A DNA stretch of 64,000 bases from Multivorans sp965232105. Lineage in GTDB: Bacteria > Acidobacteriota > Thermoanaerobaculia > Multivoradales > Multivoraceae. The notes below the pieces were generated by a model, which had not been told where the DNA came from, ran no database searches, and saw nothing but the letters and a program-made list of their open reading frames with translations. Positions 8,535 through 16,769 of the stretch are shown in pieces. Position 1 is the first letter of the stretch; the number at the start of each line of letters is the position of its first letter. A program made the translations under genes and the position numbers. The stretch is taken from positions 248,001 through 312,000 of the forward strand of contig OZ246956.1 in the NCBI GenBank assembly GCA_965232105.1, in the 5' to 3' direction.

Positions 8535-9988
8535 TCGCGCGAGATGACTCCCGCCACTTCCAGAGGGTGCGGACCGTGGCTGAGCAGCGCCGGCGCCTCC
8601 GCGTCCGGGAACATCTTGCCGCGGTTCGCCAGTTCGCCCGGGTCGATCGCGGTGCGGATGCGCCGCATCGCATCCAGGTCGACATCGTCGAACATCTCGC
8701 CCAGGTACTGGCGCTTCTCCATCCCGACGCCGTGCTCGCCGGTGATCGAGCCGCCGAGGTCGATGCACAGGCGGAGAATCTCGCCGGCGAGCTCCTCGGC
8801 GCGCTCCAGTTCGCCCTCGACCCGGCCATCGAACAGGATGAGCGGATGCAGGTTGCCGTCGCCGGCATGGAAGACGTTCGCGACCCGAATCCCGTGCCGC
8901 TCGCCGAGCCGCTGGATCTCGGTCAGGGCCTCGCCCAGCCGGGAGCGCGGCACGACGCCGTCCTGGACGATGTAGTCCGGGCTCAGCCTCCCCACCGCCG
9001 AGAAGGCGCTCTTGCGACCCTTCCAGATCCGCATCCGGTCGTCCGCGTCGCTGGCGACGTGTTCGAGGTAGGGCTTCGATTGCCTGACGACTTCCAGGAG
9101 CAACTCGCTCTCGGCGGCCACCTGCTGCTTTTCGCCCTCCAGCTCGACGATCAGGAGCCCTTGGGCATCGAGCGGATAGCCGGCGCCGACCGCCGCTTCG
9201 GCCGCCTCGATCGCCAGGTTGTCCATGATCTCCATCGCTCCCGGCAGGAGGCCCGAAGCGACGACCGCGGCCACCGCCTCGCCCGCCGCCGCCAGCGAGT
9301 CGTAGGCGGCCAACAGGGTGAAGAAGGTCTCCGGCTTGGGCAGCAGGCGGAGCGTGATCTTCGTCGCGATCCCGAACAGCCCTTCCGAGCCCACGAACAG
9401 CCCGACCAGATCGGGGCCGACTCCCTCCAGGCTGTCGCCGCCGAGTTCGACCACCTCGCCGTCCGGCAGCACGACTTCGAGACCGAGCACGTGGTTGCTC
9501 GTCATGCCGTACTTCAGGCAGTGCGCGCCGCCGGAGTTGAAGGCCAGGTTGCCACCAATCGTGCACACGGACTGGCTCGAAGGATCCGGCGAGTAGTAGA
9601 GGCCGTAGGGCGCCGCCGCGTCGGACACGGTGAGGTTGACGACGCCCGGCTCGACCACCGCGATCCGCCGCACCGGGTCGACCTCGAGAATGCGGTTGAG
9701 CCGGTTCATCGCAATGACCACGCCGTCGTCGACCGGCAGTGAGCCGCCGGAGAGGCTCGTGCCGCTGCCGCGGGCCAGGAAGGGCACTTCCGCCGCCGCG
9801 CAGAGGCGGACGACGTCGACGACCTCCTCCGCGGACTCGACCAGGACGACTGCCCGGGGGCGCGCCCGGAACGCGGTCAACGCGTCCGACTCGTAGGCGG
9901 CCATCGGGGCCGCACCGGTAAGGACACGCTCCGAACCCAGGCGCTGAATGAGAGCGTCGTGGAAGCTCGCTGCGTCGACTGCGGCCAT
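8531..9988 (-). CDS. glcD: Glycolate/2-hydroxyacid oxidase FAD subunit GlcD
   Basis: 485 aa, normal length for GlcD. FAD_binding_4 domain with PFLARGSGTSLSGGSLP (residues about 68-85) and QSVCTIGGNLAFNSGG; C-terminal FAD-oxidase domain with HAGDGNLHPLILFD and GSITGEHGVGMEKRQYLG. This is the catalytic subunit passing electrons from glycolate (or D-lactate) to the quinone pool through GlcF-type partners. ATG 9988 is the obvious start. glcE follows with a 4-base overlap, so the two are translationally coupled. Substrate cannot be separated from D-lactate by eye. Confidence 0.92.
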   Translation of the reverse strand: MAAVDAASFHDALIQRLGSERVLTGAAPMAAYESDALTAFRARPRAVVLVESAEEVVDVVRLCAAAEVPFLARGSGTSLSGGSLPVDDGVVIAMNRLNRILEVDPVRRIAVVEPGVVNLTVSDAAAPYGLYYSPDPSSQSVCTIGGNLAFNSGGAHCLKYGMTSNHVLGLEVVLPDGEVVELGGDSLEGVGPDLVGLFVGSEGLFGIATKITLRLLPKPETFFTLLAAYDSLAAAGEAVAAVVASGLLPGAMEIMDNLAIEAAEAAVGAGYPLDAQGLLIVELEGEKQQVAAESELLLEVVRQSKPYLEHVASDADDRMRIWKGRKSAFSAVGRLSPDYIVQDGVVPRSRLGEALTEIQRLGERHGIRVANVFHAGDGNLHPLILFDGRVEGELERAEELAGEILRLCIDLGGSITGEHGVGMEKRQYLGEMFDDVDLDAMRRIRTAIDPGELANRGKMFPDAEAPALLSHGPHPLEVAGVISRE

Positions 9989-10046
9989 CTACCGACTCAG
10001 CCTACCAACCCGGGTTGGCGCCGCAGTTCCGTCCGGCGCGGGCAGC

Positions 10047-10295
10047 TCAGTCGCCGAGCGGCATGACGATCCAGAGCAGGATGTAGACGATGATCCCGGG
10101 GAACGCGACCGAGAGGATGGAAACCAGGACGTAGAGCAGGCGTACCGCGGTCGGGTTCCAGCCGAGCCAGGCGGCGATGCCTCCGCAGACACCGCCGATC
10201 AGACGGTCGGACCCGGAACGATGAAGCGGGCGGGATTGGGTGGCGGCTGCGGTCACGGTTGAGTTCCTCCTCGCAGAGAGACTGCTCACGTTCAA
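10047..10295 (-). CDS. PspC-domain small membrane protein
   Basis: 82 aa. The PspC domain is clear: LHRSGSDRLIGGVCGGIAAWLGWNPTAVRLLYV, then a hydrophobic helix (LVSILSVAFPGIIVYILLWIVMP). PspC proteins sit in the inner membrane and take part in envelope-stress responses, but stand-alone short forms like this are of unknown specific role. The first 25 residues are poorly conserved, so the true start may be internal. It is divergent from the MFS gene at 10363, with 67 bases between. Confidence 0.88.
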   Translation of the reverse strand: MNVSSLSARRNSTVTAAATQSRPLHRSGSDRLIGGVCGGIAAWLGWNPTAVRLLYVLVSILSVAFPGIIVYILLWIVMPLGD

Positions 10296-10362
10296 CTACG
10301 GATTCTGAACGACTTGGGTTCCATCGGGGCGGCTGGTCGAGTCATAGACGATTACGCATAAC

Positions 10363-11952
10363 ATGAGTACGATGGCTGAGCAGAAGCAGGCGCCGGAACG
10401 GGTCGGCATTGCCCAGGCCGTCCGCTCCTGGCGGACGCTGTCCGTCGTTCTGCTCTCGTTCTCCTCCGGCATGCCGTTGGGCTTGGTCTGGATCGCGCTA
10501 CCCGACTGGATGCGCACCGCCGGCATCGACATCCGGCTGATCGGTCTGTTCACGCTGGCTCACGCGCCGTGGTCCTTCAACGTGGTTTGGGCGCCCCTCA
10601 TGGACCGGTTCGTGCCGCCCTTCCTGGGCCGACGAAGAGGTTGGGCCGCGATCGCTCAGGTCGCCCTGCTCCTTGGCACCCTCTTCCTGGCCGGTGTGGG
10701 CGACCATCCGGACACGCCCTGGCTCGCGCTGGCGTTGGCCCTGGCGATAGCCATGGCAGCAGCCTCCCAGGACATCGCGGTCGACGCCTACGCCGTGGAC
10801 GTTCTAAGGAAGGAAGAGCAGGGAGCCGCGGTCGGTGCACGCATCGGCCTCTACCGGCTCGCCATGCTCGTTGCCGGTGGAACCGCCATCACGGTTGCCG
10901 GCAGAACCTCATGGCCGCTCGTCTGCGTCGGCCTGGCAACTCTCTACCTGCCGATGCTCGCGATCACCATCCTGGCGCCCGAGCCGAAGAATCTTCCGCC
11001 CGGTCCGAAGACGCTCCGGGACGCCGTCTGGCAACCATTCCTCGGGTTTCTCTCCCGGCACCGAGCGGTCGAGATCCTCGCCTTCGTCATTCTGTTCAAG
11101 TTCGGCGACAACATGGCGCAAGGCCTGCTACGCCCCTTCCTGGTGGACATGGGCTACTCCGATTTCCACCGCGGTATCGCTCTGGCAACCGTCGGCACAA
11201 CCGCGACGATCGTCGGCTCGATCGCCGGTGGGCTGGGGACCAACGTGATCGGCCTCGGAAGAGCGCTGTGGATCTTCGGGCTCCTGCAGATCTTCTCCAA
11301 CGTCGGCTACATCCTGCTGGCGAACCTGCCGATGCAGCCGGGCCTTCTCTACGGCGCGATGGGCTTCGAGTCTCTGTGCCAGGGACTCGGCACCGGCGCA
11401 TTCGCCGTGTTGCTGCTGCGCATGACGCAGAAGCGATTCTCGGCAACTCAGTACGCCCTGTTCTCGACTCTCTTCGGTATGGGACGGATCGTCTCAGGTC
11501 CGATTGCAGGCTTCATGGTCCATTCCGTTGGGTGGTCCAACTTCTTCCTCTTTACGATCCCGCTCGGTCTGCCCGGCCTCTACATGCTCAGTCGGTTCGT
11601 CCGGCCGAGCGACCGGGAGCCGACGTTTGAAATCCGCCGCCAGGAGCCGCTGCCGCCACGCTCGCCGGCGCAACTTGCGGCCCACGGCGTGACGTGCGGC
11701 ACTCTTACGCTAGCTGGCGGCGCCATCCTGCTCACCAGTCTTGCCGCACTGGAAGCACTGCGTGGCGGCGAGTTTGCCGACTTCCGTTTCGGCGCCGAAC
11801 TGCTGTCCCTCGTCACGCCATCGGAGATGTTCGGCTGGGTACAAGTGACAGGTCTTGTCGCCTTCAGCCTCGCGATCGGCCTATTCGCCGCAGCGGTGCA
11901 GGCGGCGCGGCACGGTGCGGGAACAGCGCTGCCAGCGGGGCCGGAACAGTAG
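10363..11952 (+). CDS. AmpG-like MFS transporter
   Basis: 529 aa, 12-14 predicted membrane helices, with the AmpG/acetyl-CoA-transporter type of MFS signature: FSSGMPLGLVWIALPDWMR at helix 1, WSFNVVWAPLMDRFVPPFLGRRRGW in the loop 2-3 and ASQDIAVDAYAVDVL. Family members import muropeptides (1,6-anhydro-MurNAc peptides) or unrelated solutes; nothing nearby (no ampD/nagZ) confirms peptidoglycan recycling. ATG 10363 starts MSTMAEQ, and a second ATG lies 9 bases on. No clear ribosome-binding site. An inverted-repeat element separates it from convergent msrP. Confidence 0.85.
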   Translation: MSTMAEQKQAPERVGIAQAVRSWRTLSVVLLSFSSGMPLGLVWIALPDWMRTAGIDIRLIGLFTLAHAPWSFNVVWAPLMDRFVPPFLGRRRGWAAIAQVALLLGTLFLAGVGDHPDTPWLALALALAIAMAAASQDIAVDAYAVDVLRKEEQGAAVGARIGLYRLAMLVAGGTAITVAGRTSWPLVCVGLATLYLPMLAITILAPEPKNLPPGPKTLRDAVWQPFLGFLSRHRAVEILAFVILFKFGDNMAQGLLRPFLVDMGYSDFHRGIALATVGTTATIVGSIAGGLGTNVIGLGRALWIFGLLQIFSNVGYILLANLPMQPGLLYGAMGFESLCQGLGTGAFAVLLLRMTQKRFSATQYALFSTLFGMGRIVSGPIAGFMVHSVGWSNFFLFTIPLGLPGLYMLSRFVRPSDREPTFEIRRQEPLPPRSPAQLAAHGVTCGTLTLAGGAILLTSLAALEALRGGEFADFRFGAELLSLVTPSEMFGWVQVTGLVAFSLAIGLFAAAVQAARHGAGTALPAGPEQ

Positions 11953-11960
11953 CTCCCAGA

Positions 11961-12077
11961 GCCGGCGCTTCGCGCCGGATGCCGGCGGGGAACCCGGGTG
12001 GCGCGGACCCGCGCCACCCGTGAACCAGTCCGTGCGCCCGTCATCGGGCGCACGGATGGCACGCCGGCGCACCCAGT
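11961..12077 (+). repeat. Dispersed palindromic element, long form (copy B, type copy)
   Basis: Best-preserved copy. Order: hairpin GGCGCTTCGCGCC; ATGCCGGCGGGGA; stem GGGTGGCGCGG/CCGCGCCACCC (11996-12006 with 12009-12019); stem TCCGTGCGCCCG/CGGGCGCACGGA (12029-12040 with 12045-12056); then ACGCCGGCGCACCCA. The outer parts alone equal the short form seen at 43904 and 18570. It lies between two convergent genes (MFS and msrP), where its hairpins could serve as a two-way transcript end. Confidence 0.88.
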
Positions 12078-12086
12078 GGAGGAGGT

Positions 12087-13196
12087 CTAACGCGCGACCT
12101 GACCCATCCGCAGCTTCCGCTGCATCGTGGTCGGCTCGTCGGGGTAGAGCTTCGCGGCCTGCTCGCCGTAGCCGTTGAAGATCGGCGTGTCGAAGGGCTG
12201 GTTGTTGTGCAACCAGTGCGACGTCGCCTGGCTCCAGCGCGGGTGCGGGATGTACGGGTTCACGTTCGAGAGGTAGCCGTACTCGTGCGGCTGCACCTGC
12301 CAGAAGATCTTCGGCTCTTCGGCCACGAACTCGATCTTCACGATCGACTTGGGGTTCTTGTAGCCGTACTTCCAGGGCACGACGATGCGCAGCGGCGCGC
12401 CGTGCTGCTTGAGCAGCGGTTCACCGTAGATCCCGGTAGCGACGAAGGCGAGTTCGTTCATCGCCTCGTCGAGCCTCAGGGCCTCGAAGTAAGGCCAGTC
12501 GTAGCCGTAACCGCTCGCTTCCGACTCCCGGACGCCCGGCATCTGATCCCTCTCCAGAGCGGTAAAGAAGCGAACGTGCTTGGCCGACGACTTCGGTTTC
12601 GCCTTCTCGATCAGCTTGCTCAGCGGGAAGCCGCTCCAGGGCACGTTCATCGCCCAGCGCTCGACGCAGCGGAAGTGGTAGAGCCGCTCTTCGTGCTCGA
12701 AGCCGAAGATGTCGTCGAGGTCGAGCGTCATCGGGTTGTCGCACAGCCCGGTGACCTCGACCTTCCACGGCTCGACCGTGAACTTGCCGGAGAACTTCCA
12801 CACGGGACCGCCGCGACCGGGCAGGAACTCGTAGAAGTTGTTGTGGCCGCCGGCCACGTCGCGCGGGGTCAGCTCGCCGCCTACGCTCGCCGGCGGTCCG
12901 GCGAACTTCGTGTTGCGCTTCGGTCTGGCGCTGGGCTCGGCGCCGTAGACGTCCGGCCGCTCCAGAGCCGGCTTCAGCTTCTCCGACTCAGGCGGCGCGG
13001 GCGGCGGCGCCGGCACCTGCTGGCGAAGGCGGAACTGGGCCGCCAGCGGCGACGCGCCGGCGACGCCGATCGTCGCCGCGGCCACGAACTTGCGGCGGTC
13101 CATGTAGACCTCCCGCGGCGTCGGCTTGCGGCTCGGCAGCGCGATACCGGAGTCCGAAGGGAGGTAACGGGCGGGGTCGTGCTTTCTGATCCACAT
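12087..13196 (-). CDS. msrP: Protein-methionine-sulfoxide reductase catalytic subunit MsrP (YedY)
   Basis: 369 aa from ATG 13196 (MWIRKHDPARY); the longer open frame upstream overlaps the next gene. A Tat-type leader follows (MDRRKFVAAATIGVAGASPLAA, residues about 33-54), so the protein is exported with its molybdopterin cofactor. The Mo-ligand Cys lies in YHFRCVERWAMNVPWSGFPL; GYGYDWPYFEALRLDEAMNE and GAPLRIVVPWKYGYKNPKS are family-conserved. It repairs oxidised methionines in envelope proteins. The membrane haem partner MsrQ is not adjacent, so electrons must come from elsewhere. It lies 32 bases after the dehalogenase-like gene, same strand. Confidence 0.93.
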   Translation of the reverse strand: MWIRKHDPARYLPSDSGIALPSRKPTPREVYMDRRKFVAAATIGVAGASPLAAQFRLRQQVPAPPPAPPESEKLKPALERPDVYGAEPSARPKRNTKFAGPPASVGGELTPRDVAGGHNNFYEFLPGRGGPVWKFSGKFTVEPWKVEVTGLCDNPMTLDLDDIFGFEHEERLYHFRCVERWAMNVPWSGFPLSKLIEKAKPKSSAKHVRFFTALERDQMPGVRESEASGYGYDWPYFEALRLDEAMNELAFVATGIYGEPLLKQHGAPLRIVVPWKYGYKNPKSIVKIEFVAEEPKIFWQVQPHEYGYLSNVNPYIPHPRWSQATSHWLHNNQPFDTPIFNGYGEQAAKLYPDEPTTMQRKLRMGQVAR

Positions 13197-13228
13197 CGTG
13201 TTGGATCCGAACGGGACGGGCAGAGTCG

Positions 13229-14494
13229 CTATTCCGTTCGGGGTTTCCTCCTGTTCTCCTGCGCTCCGCGGCCGGGCGCTACATTCAACCCTACCAGCCG
13301 GACGTCCCCCCACCACGTCCTGGAGGCCACCCGTTGCCCACGCCTGCTCCGCCGGTCGATCCAGAGGGCGAGCCGACGCAGGTGGGTCCCCGCCATCCAC
13401 CGCCAGAGCCGGCTGAGGCGCCTGGAGTAGTCCCGGTTGTAGGGACAGACCCTGACGCAGATCGAGCAGTCCGTGTTCTGGTTCGACCAGAACCGGAAGC
13501 ACTTCTCGGCATCCGTCGTCCACTTCCTGACGCCGCGGATGTTGGAGATGTTGTAGACGCGGCCCGTCGGCGCGCCCATCGCGATGGCCTTCGGCGGGCA
13601 CGCGTCCGAACATGCGCGGCACACTTCGCAGGTTTCGCGCACTCCGAAGCGCCGTGGACGGTCGTGCGCCAGAGGCATGTCGGTGAAGACCTTCCCGAGC
13701 CGCACCCTGGGACCGAACTCCCTGGTGATCAGCAGGCCGTGACGACCGTACTCGCCCAGCCCCGCCTTGATCGCGAGCGGAATCGCCAGGGCCGTGTCGT
13801 TCATCGTCGGAACCGCGGCGTAGCCCATGTTCAGGATGTACTGGGCGATCGCGAGCAGCACCACCGTGTCGCTGCTGTAGCCGACCCCCGTCGCCGTCCC
13901 GCTCAGGGCCGACGGCACGGTCTGCACCAGCCCCCGGTCCATCGCCTGCGCAATGACGACGACGTTCCCGAGTTCGCCCGGAAGCTCCTGAGGCTTCTCC
14001 GTCTCCGTTTCCCTCGAGTAGGCGTGGGTGTACACCCAGCGCTCGTCGTTTCCCGTGATGCCGATCAGGTCGGCGCCCAACGCGCGGGCAGCCGTCTTGA
14101 GCTCCACGGCGAGTCGAGCGGCGAGGACCTCCTCCGGCTCGTCGCTCTCGTCCGGGGGACCCGGACCGTCCCGGAGCACCGTGTAGGGGTCGAGGAAGCC
14201 CTCGCGACGGTCGGCGCCCTCCCTGAACTCCGCGAACAGGTCGCTGACGTGCCAGGAAGCGTTGCGAAGCGCGTAGTCGCGCCGCGTGAACCCGTCGACC
14301 GGACGCCAGCGCAACTCCGGCGTGCGGTAGGTCTCGTAGAACATGTCCGAGCGGGAGGTCCTCACCTCGGGGTCCCAGAACGAACGGCAGAAGATGTCGT
14401 CCTTCTGCGAGAAGCGTTCGAACCCCTCACCTACCTCGAACCCCGCTTCTGCCTCGCTGACGGGGCGTTCTCCGGACTGCGTCCCCGCCTTCAC
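13229..14494 (-). CDS. Reductive-dehalogenase-like (RdhA/QueG-type) cobalamin and 2x[4Fe-4S] protein
   Basis: 421 aa. The corrinoid-domain signature NDTALAIPLAIKAGLGEYGR then HGLLITREFGPRVRLGKVFTD matches catalytic RdhA proteins, followed by two ferredoxin motifs CEVCRACSDACP and CFRFWSNQNTDCSICVRVCP. Unlike respiratory RdhA there is no Tat leader and no rdhB anchor gene nearby, so it is probably cytoplasmic and non-respiratory, or a relative with another substrate. The C-terminal 60 residues are Arg/Trp-rich (RRLSRLWRWMAGTHLRR). Epoxyqueuosine reductase (QueG) is a distant alternative, but the KVFTDMPL and GVRKWTTDAEKC stretches favour RdhA. otsA lies 28 bases upstream and msrP 32 downstream. 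Confidence 0.78.
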   Translation of the reverse strand: MKAGTQSGERPVSEAEAGFEVGEGFERFSQKDDIFCRSFWDPEVRTSRSDMFYETYRTPELRWRPVDGFTRRDYALRNASWHVSDLFAEFREGADRREGFLDPYTVLRDGPGPPDESDEPEEVLAARLAVELKTAARALGADLIGITGNDERWVYTHAYSRETETEKPQELPGELGNVVVIAQAMDRGLVQTVPSALSGTATGVGYSSDTVVLLAIAQYILNMGYAAVPTMNDTALAIPLAIKAGLGEYGRHGLLITREFGPRVRLGKVFTDMPLAHDRPRRFGVRETCEVCRACSDACPPKAIAMGAPTGRVYNISNIRGVRKWTTDAEKCFRFWSNQNTDCSICVRVCPYNRDYSRRLSRLWRWMAGTHLRRLALWIDRRSRRGQRVASRTWWGDVRLVGLNVAPGRGAQENRRKPRTE

Positions 14495-14522
14495 CGTCGC
14501 ACGCCCTGCCGTTCCATGCGCG

Positions 14523-15920
14523 TCAGGCCAGGGCCTCGATGAACTGCGCCGCCCACTCGTGGACGGAGTGGCGGCGGACGACTTCCCGCATCGCCTTCAT
14601 CCGGCGCGTCCCGTCCTCCGGGTCGAGCGTGATCGCCTGTTCGATCGTCGCCGCCATCGCGTCCACGTCGTGCGGGTTCACGTGCAGAGCGTCCGGCAGC
14701 TCGGCGGCCGCGCCCGCGAACTCGCTCAGCACGAGGACGCCGTCGTCCTGGAGCCGGGTCGCGACGTACTCCTTGGCAACGAGGTTCATCCCGTCGCAGA
14801 GCGGCGTGACGAGCATCACGTCGGCGACCAGGTAGAACGCGATGAGTTCCTCGAACGGCAGGTTGCGCCGGAAGTACTGGACCGGCACGACGCCGAGTTC
14901 GCCGTACTCGCCGTTGATCTGGCCGACGAGTTCCTCCACGTCGCGCCGCAGGATCTGGTACTCCGAGATGCGCTCGCGGCTGGGCACGGCGACCTGGACC
15001 ATCACCGCGTCGCGAATCGACCGGTCCTCGCGACCCAGCCATTCGAGGAACGCCTTGAGCCGCAAGTCAATGCCCTTCGTGTAGTCCAGCCGGTCGACGG
15101 AGAGGATGATCTTCCGACCGCGACGGAGTTGCTGGAGCTGTTCGGCCCGCTCCCGGATCTCGGGCGCCAGCGCCGCGTTCGCGTAGCGGTCCGTGTCGAT
15201 GGAGATCGGGAAGGCGCCGACACGAATGTCGCGCCCCTGGTAGCGGATCGTCTCGCCCTGAGGTTCCGCCTCGATCAGGCGGTCCGCCAGCCGCGTGAAG
15301 TTGTAGGCGCCGGCCGGGGTCTGGAAGCCGATCACGTCAGCCCCGAGGAGCCCCTCCAGTACCCGCCGCCGCCACGGCAGGCGCAGAAACAGTTCGATCG
15401 GCGGGAAGGGGATGTGCAGGAAGAAACCGGAACTGATGTCCGGCCGCAACTCGCGCAGCATCCGCGGCACGAGCTGCAGGTGGTAGTCCTGGATCCACAC
15501 GCGGCCCCCGGGCGCGGTGCGGCGAGCCGCCTCCTCGGCGAAGCGCCGGTTGACCGCCACGTACGGGTTCCACCAGTGCCGGTGATACTCGGGCGGCCGC
15601 ACGGCATCGTGGTACAGGGGCCACAGGGTCGAGTTGCACATCCCCTGGTACGAGCCGGCGACTTCCGCCTCCGACACCGGCACCGCCACGTTCAGGATGC
15701 CCTCGTGGCGGAACGGCTCGGGCGCGTCGTCGGCGCCGCCGGTCCAGCCCACCCAGCACCCGCCCGCCTCGCGCACGATCGGCGACAGGGCGCTGACCAG
15801 ACCGCCCGGGCTCTGCGCCCAGCCCAGTTCCCCATCCACCTCCTCGCGACGCACGGGGAGCGTGTTGGCGACGATCACCAGCTCCGACTGCTGTGCAGCC
15901 GGCAGATCCTGAGAACTCAT
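14523..15920 (-). CDS. otsA: Trehalose-6-phosphate synthase OtsA
   Basis: 465 aa from ATG 15920 (MSSQDLPAAQQSELVIVANT). GT20 enzyme joining UDP- (or GDP-) glucose and glucose-6-phosphate. Visible: the VANTLPVRRE start, VWIQDYHLQLVPRMLRE, FFLHIPFPP, SVDRLDYTKGIDLRLKAFLE and TPLCDGMNLVAKEYVA with LSEFAGAAAEL. Full length for the family. The longer open frame to 16694 is shadow over otsB. otsA and otsB diverge from a 39-base gap (15921-15959), so their promoters must overlap there. Confidence 0.95.
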   Translation of the reverse strand: MSSQDLPAAQQSELVIVANTLPVRREEVDGELGWAQSPGGLVSALSPIVREAGGCWVGWTGGADDAPEPFRHEGILNVAVPVSEAEVAGSYQGMCNSTLWPLYHDAVRPPEYHRHWWNPYVAVNRRFAEEAARRTAPGGRVWIQDYHLQLVPRMLRELRPDISSGFFLHIPFPPIELFLRLPWRRRVLEGLLGADVIGFQTPAGAYNFTRLADRLIEAEPQGETIRYQGRDIRVGAFPISIDTDRYANAALAPEIRERAEQLQQLRRGRKIILSVDRLDYTKGIDLRLKAFLEWLGREDRSIRDAVMVQVAVPSRERISEYQILRRDVEELVGQINGEYGELGVVPVQYFRRNLPFEELIAFYLVADVMLVTPLCDGMNLVAKEYVATRLQDDGVLVLSEFAGAAAELPDALHVNPHDVDAMAATIEQAITLDPEDGTRRMKAMREVVRRHSVHEWAAQFIEALA

Positions 15921-15959
15921 CGGTTTCTGTATCGTAAGGGATCTCGGAGGCTGAGCCCT

Positions 15960-16769
15960 GTGAACCAGAAAGCGCATCCTCCGCACGCCGCCTGGATCCT
16001 GCTGGAACCGGGTGCCGATATCCCGCCGCCTGACTCCTGGGCCCTGTTCCTGGATGTCGACGGCACCCTGATCGAGATCGCGGATGCACCCGACGCTGTC
16101 CACGTCGACGAACGGATCGGCGGCCTGCTCGAGAGGCTCCGCGACCGGCTCGGCGGCGCCGTGGCCCTCGCCAGCGGACGCTCGCTCGACGTACTCGACC
16201 GCTTCTTCTCGCCCCTCGAACTGCCGGCCGCCGGGCTGCACGGCCTGGAGCGCAGGTCCGCCGACGGATCGGTCAGCCGGACAGACAGAGCACCCGCGTT
16301 GGGGCCGGCCCGCGGTGAACTGGCGCGCTTCGCCGCCGCGCACCCCGGCACCCTGCTCGAAGACAAGTCGGCGACCCTGGCGCTCCACTACCGGCGCGCC
16401 GCCGGCGCCGAGAGCGCTGCGCGCGAAGTGATGGAGAAGATCCGAACCTCCCTGGGCGCCGCCTACCGGGTCCAGGAAGGCAAGATGGTGCTCGAGTTGA
16501 AACCCCATCGCCCGAACAAGCACACCGTGGTCGAGGACTTCATGGAAGAAACGCCGTTTCGCGGGCGCGTCCCCGTCTTCATCGGCGACGACATCACGGA
16601 CGAGGAAGGCTTCGCCGCCGCGCAGAGCGCCGGCGGCGCCGGGATCGTCGTCGGCCTGGAGCACGCCGGCGACCGCATGAGCAATGCCCGGCACGGCCTG
16701 GGCGGCGTGAGGGAGTTACACCGTTGGCTGGAGGCCCTGTGCGATGGCCTGGCGGACAAGAGCCCATGA
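15960..16769 (+). CDS. otsB: Trehalose-6-phosphate phosphatase OtsB
   Basis: 269 aa from GTG 15960. HAD phosphatase removing phosphate from trehalose-6-phosphate: motif I FLDVDGTLIEIADAP (nucleophile Asp), motif II LASGRSLDVLD, the Lys of motif III in ELKPHRPNKHTVVEDF and motif IV IGDDITDEEGF. It forms a two-gene unit with the GH15 gene, whose ATG overlaps this stop (ATGA at 16766-16769). Product trehalose is a compatible solute, so the locus probably serves osmotic or desiccation tolerance. Confidence 0.94.
   Translation: MNQKAHPPHAAWILLEPGADIPPPDSWALFLDVDGTLIEIADAPDAVHVDERIGGLLERLRDRLGGAVALASGRSLDVLDRFFSPLELPAAGLHGLERRSADGSVSRTDRAPALGPARGELARFAAAHPGTLLEDKSATLALHYRRAAGAESAAREVMEKIRTSLGAAYRVQEGKMVLELKPHRPNKHTVVEDFMEETPFRGRVPVFIGDDITDEEGFAAAQSAGGAGIVVGLEHAGDRMSNARHGLGGVRELHRWLEALCDGLADKSP

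Noticed and set aside
8535..9566. N-terminal extension of glcE across glcD
   Set aside because: Same strand but different frame from the clear GlcD protein; Arg-rich nonsense composition.
14343..15959. Long plus-strand open frame running into otsB
   Set aside because: It lies antisense to the dehalogenase-like gene and otsA; only the part from GTG 15960 is protein-like.
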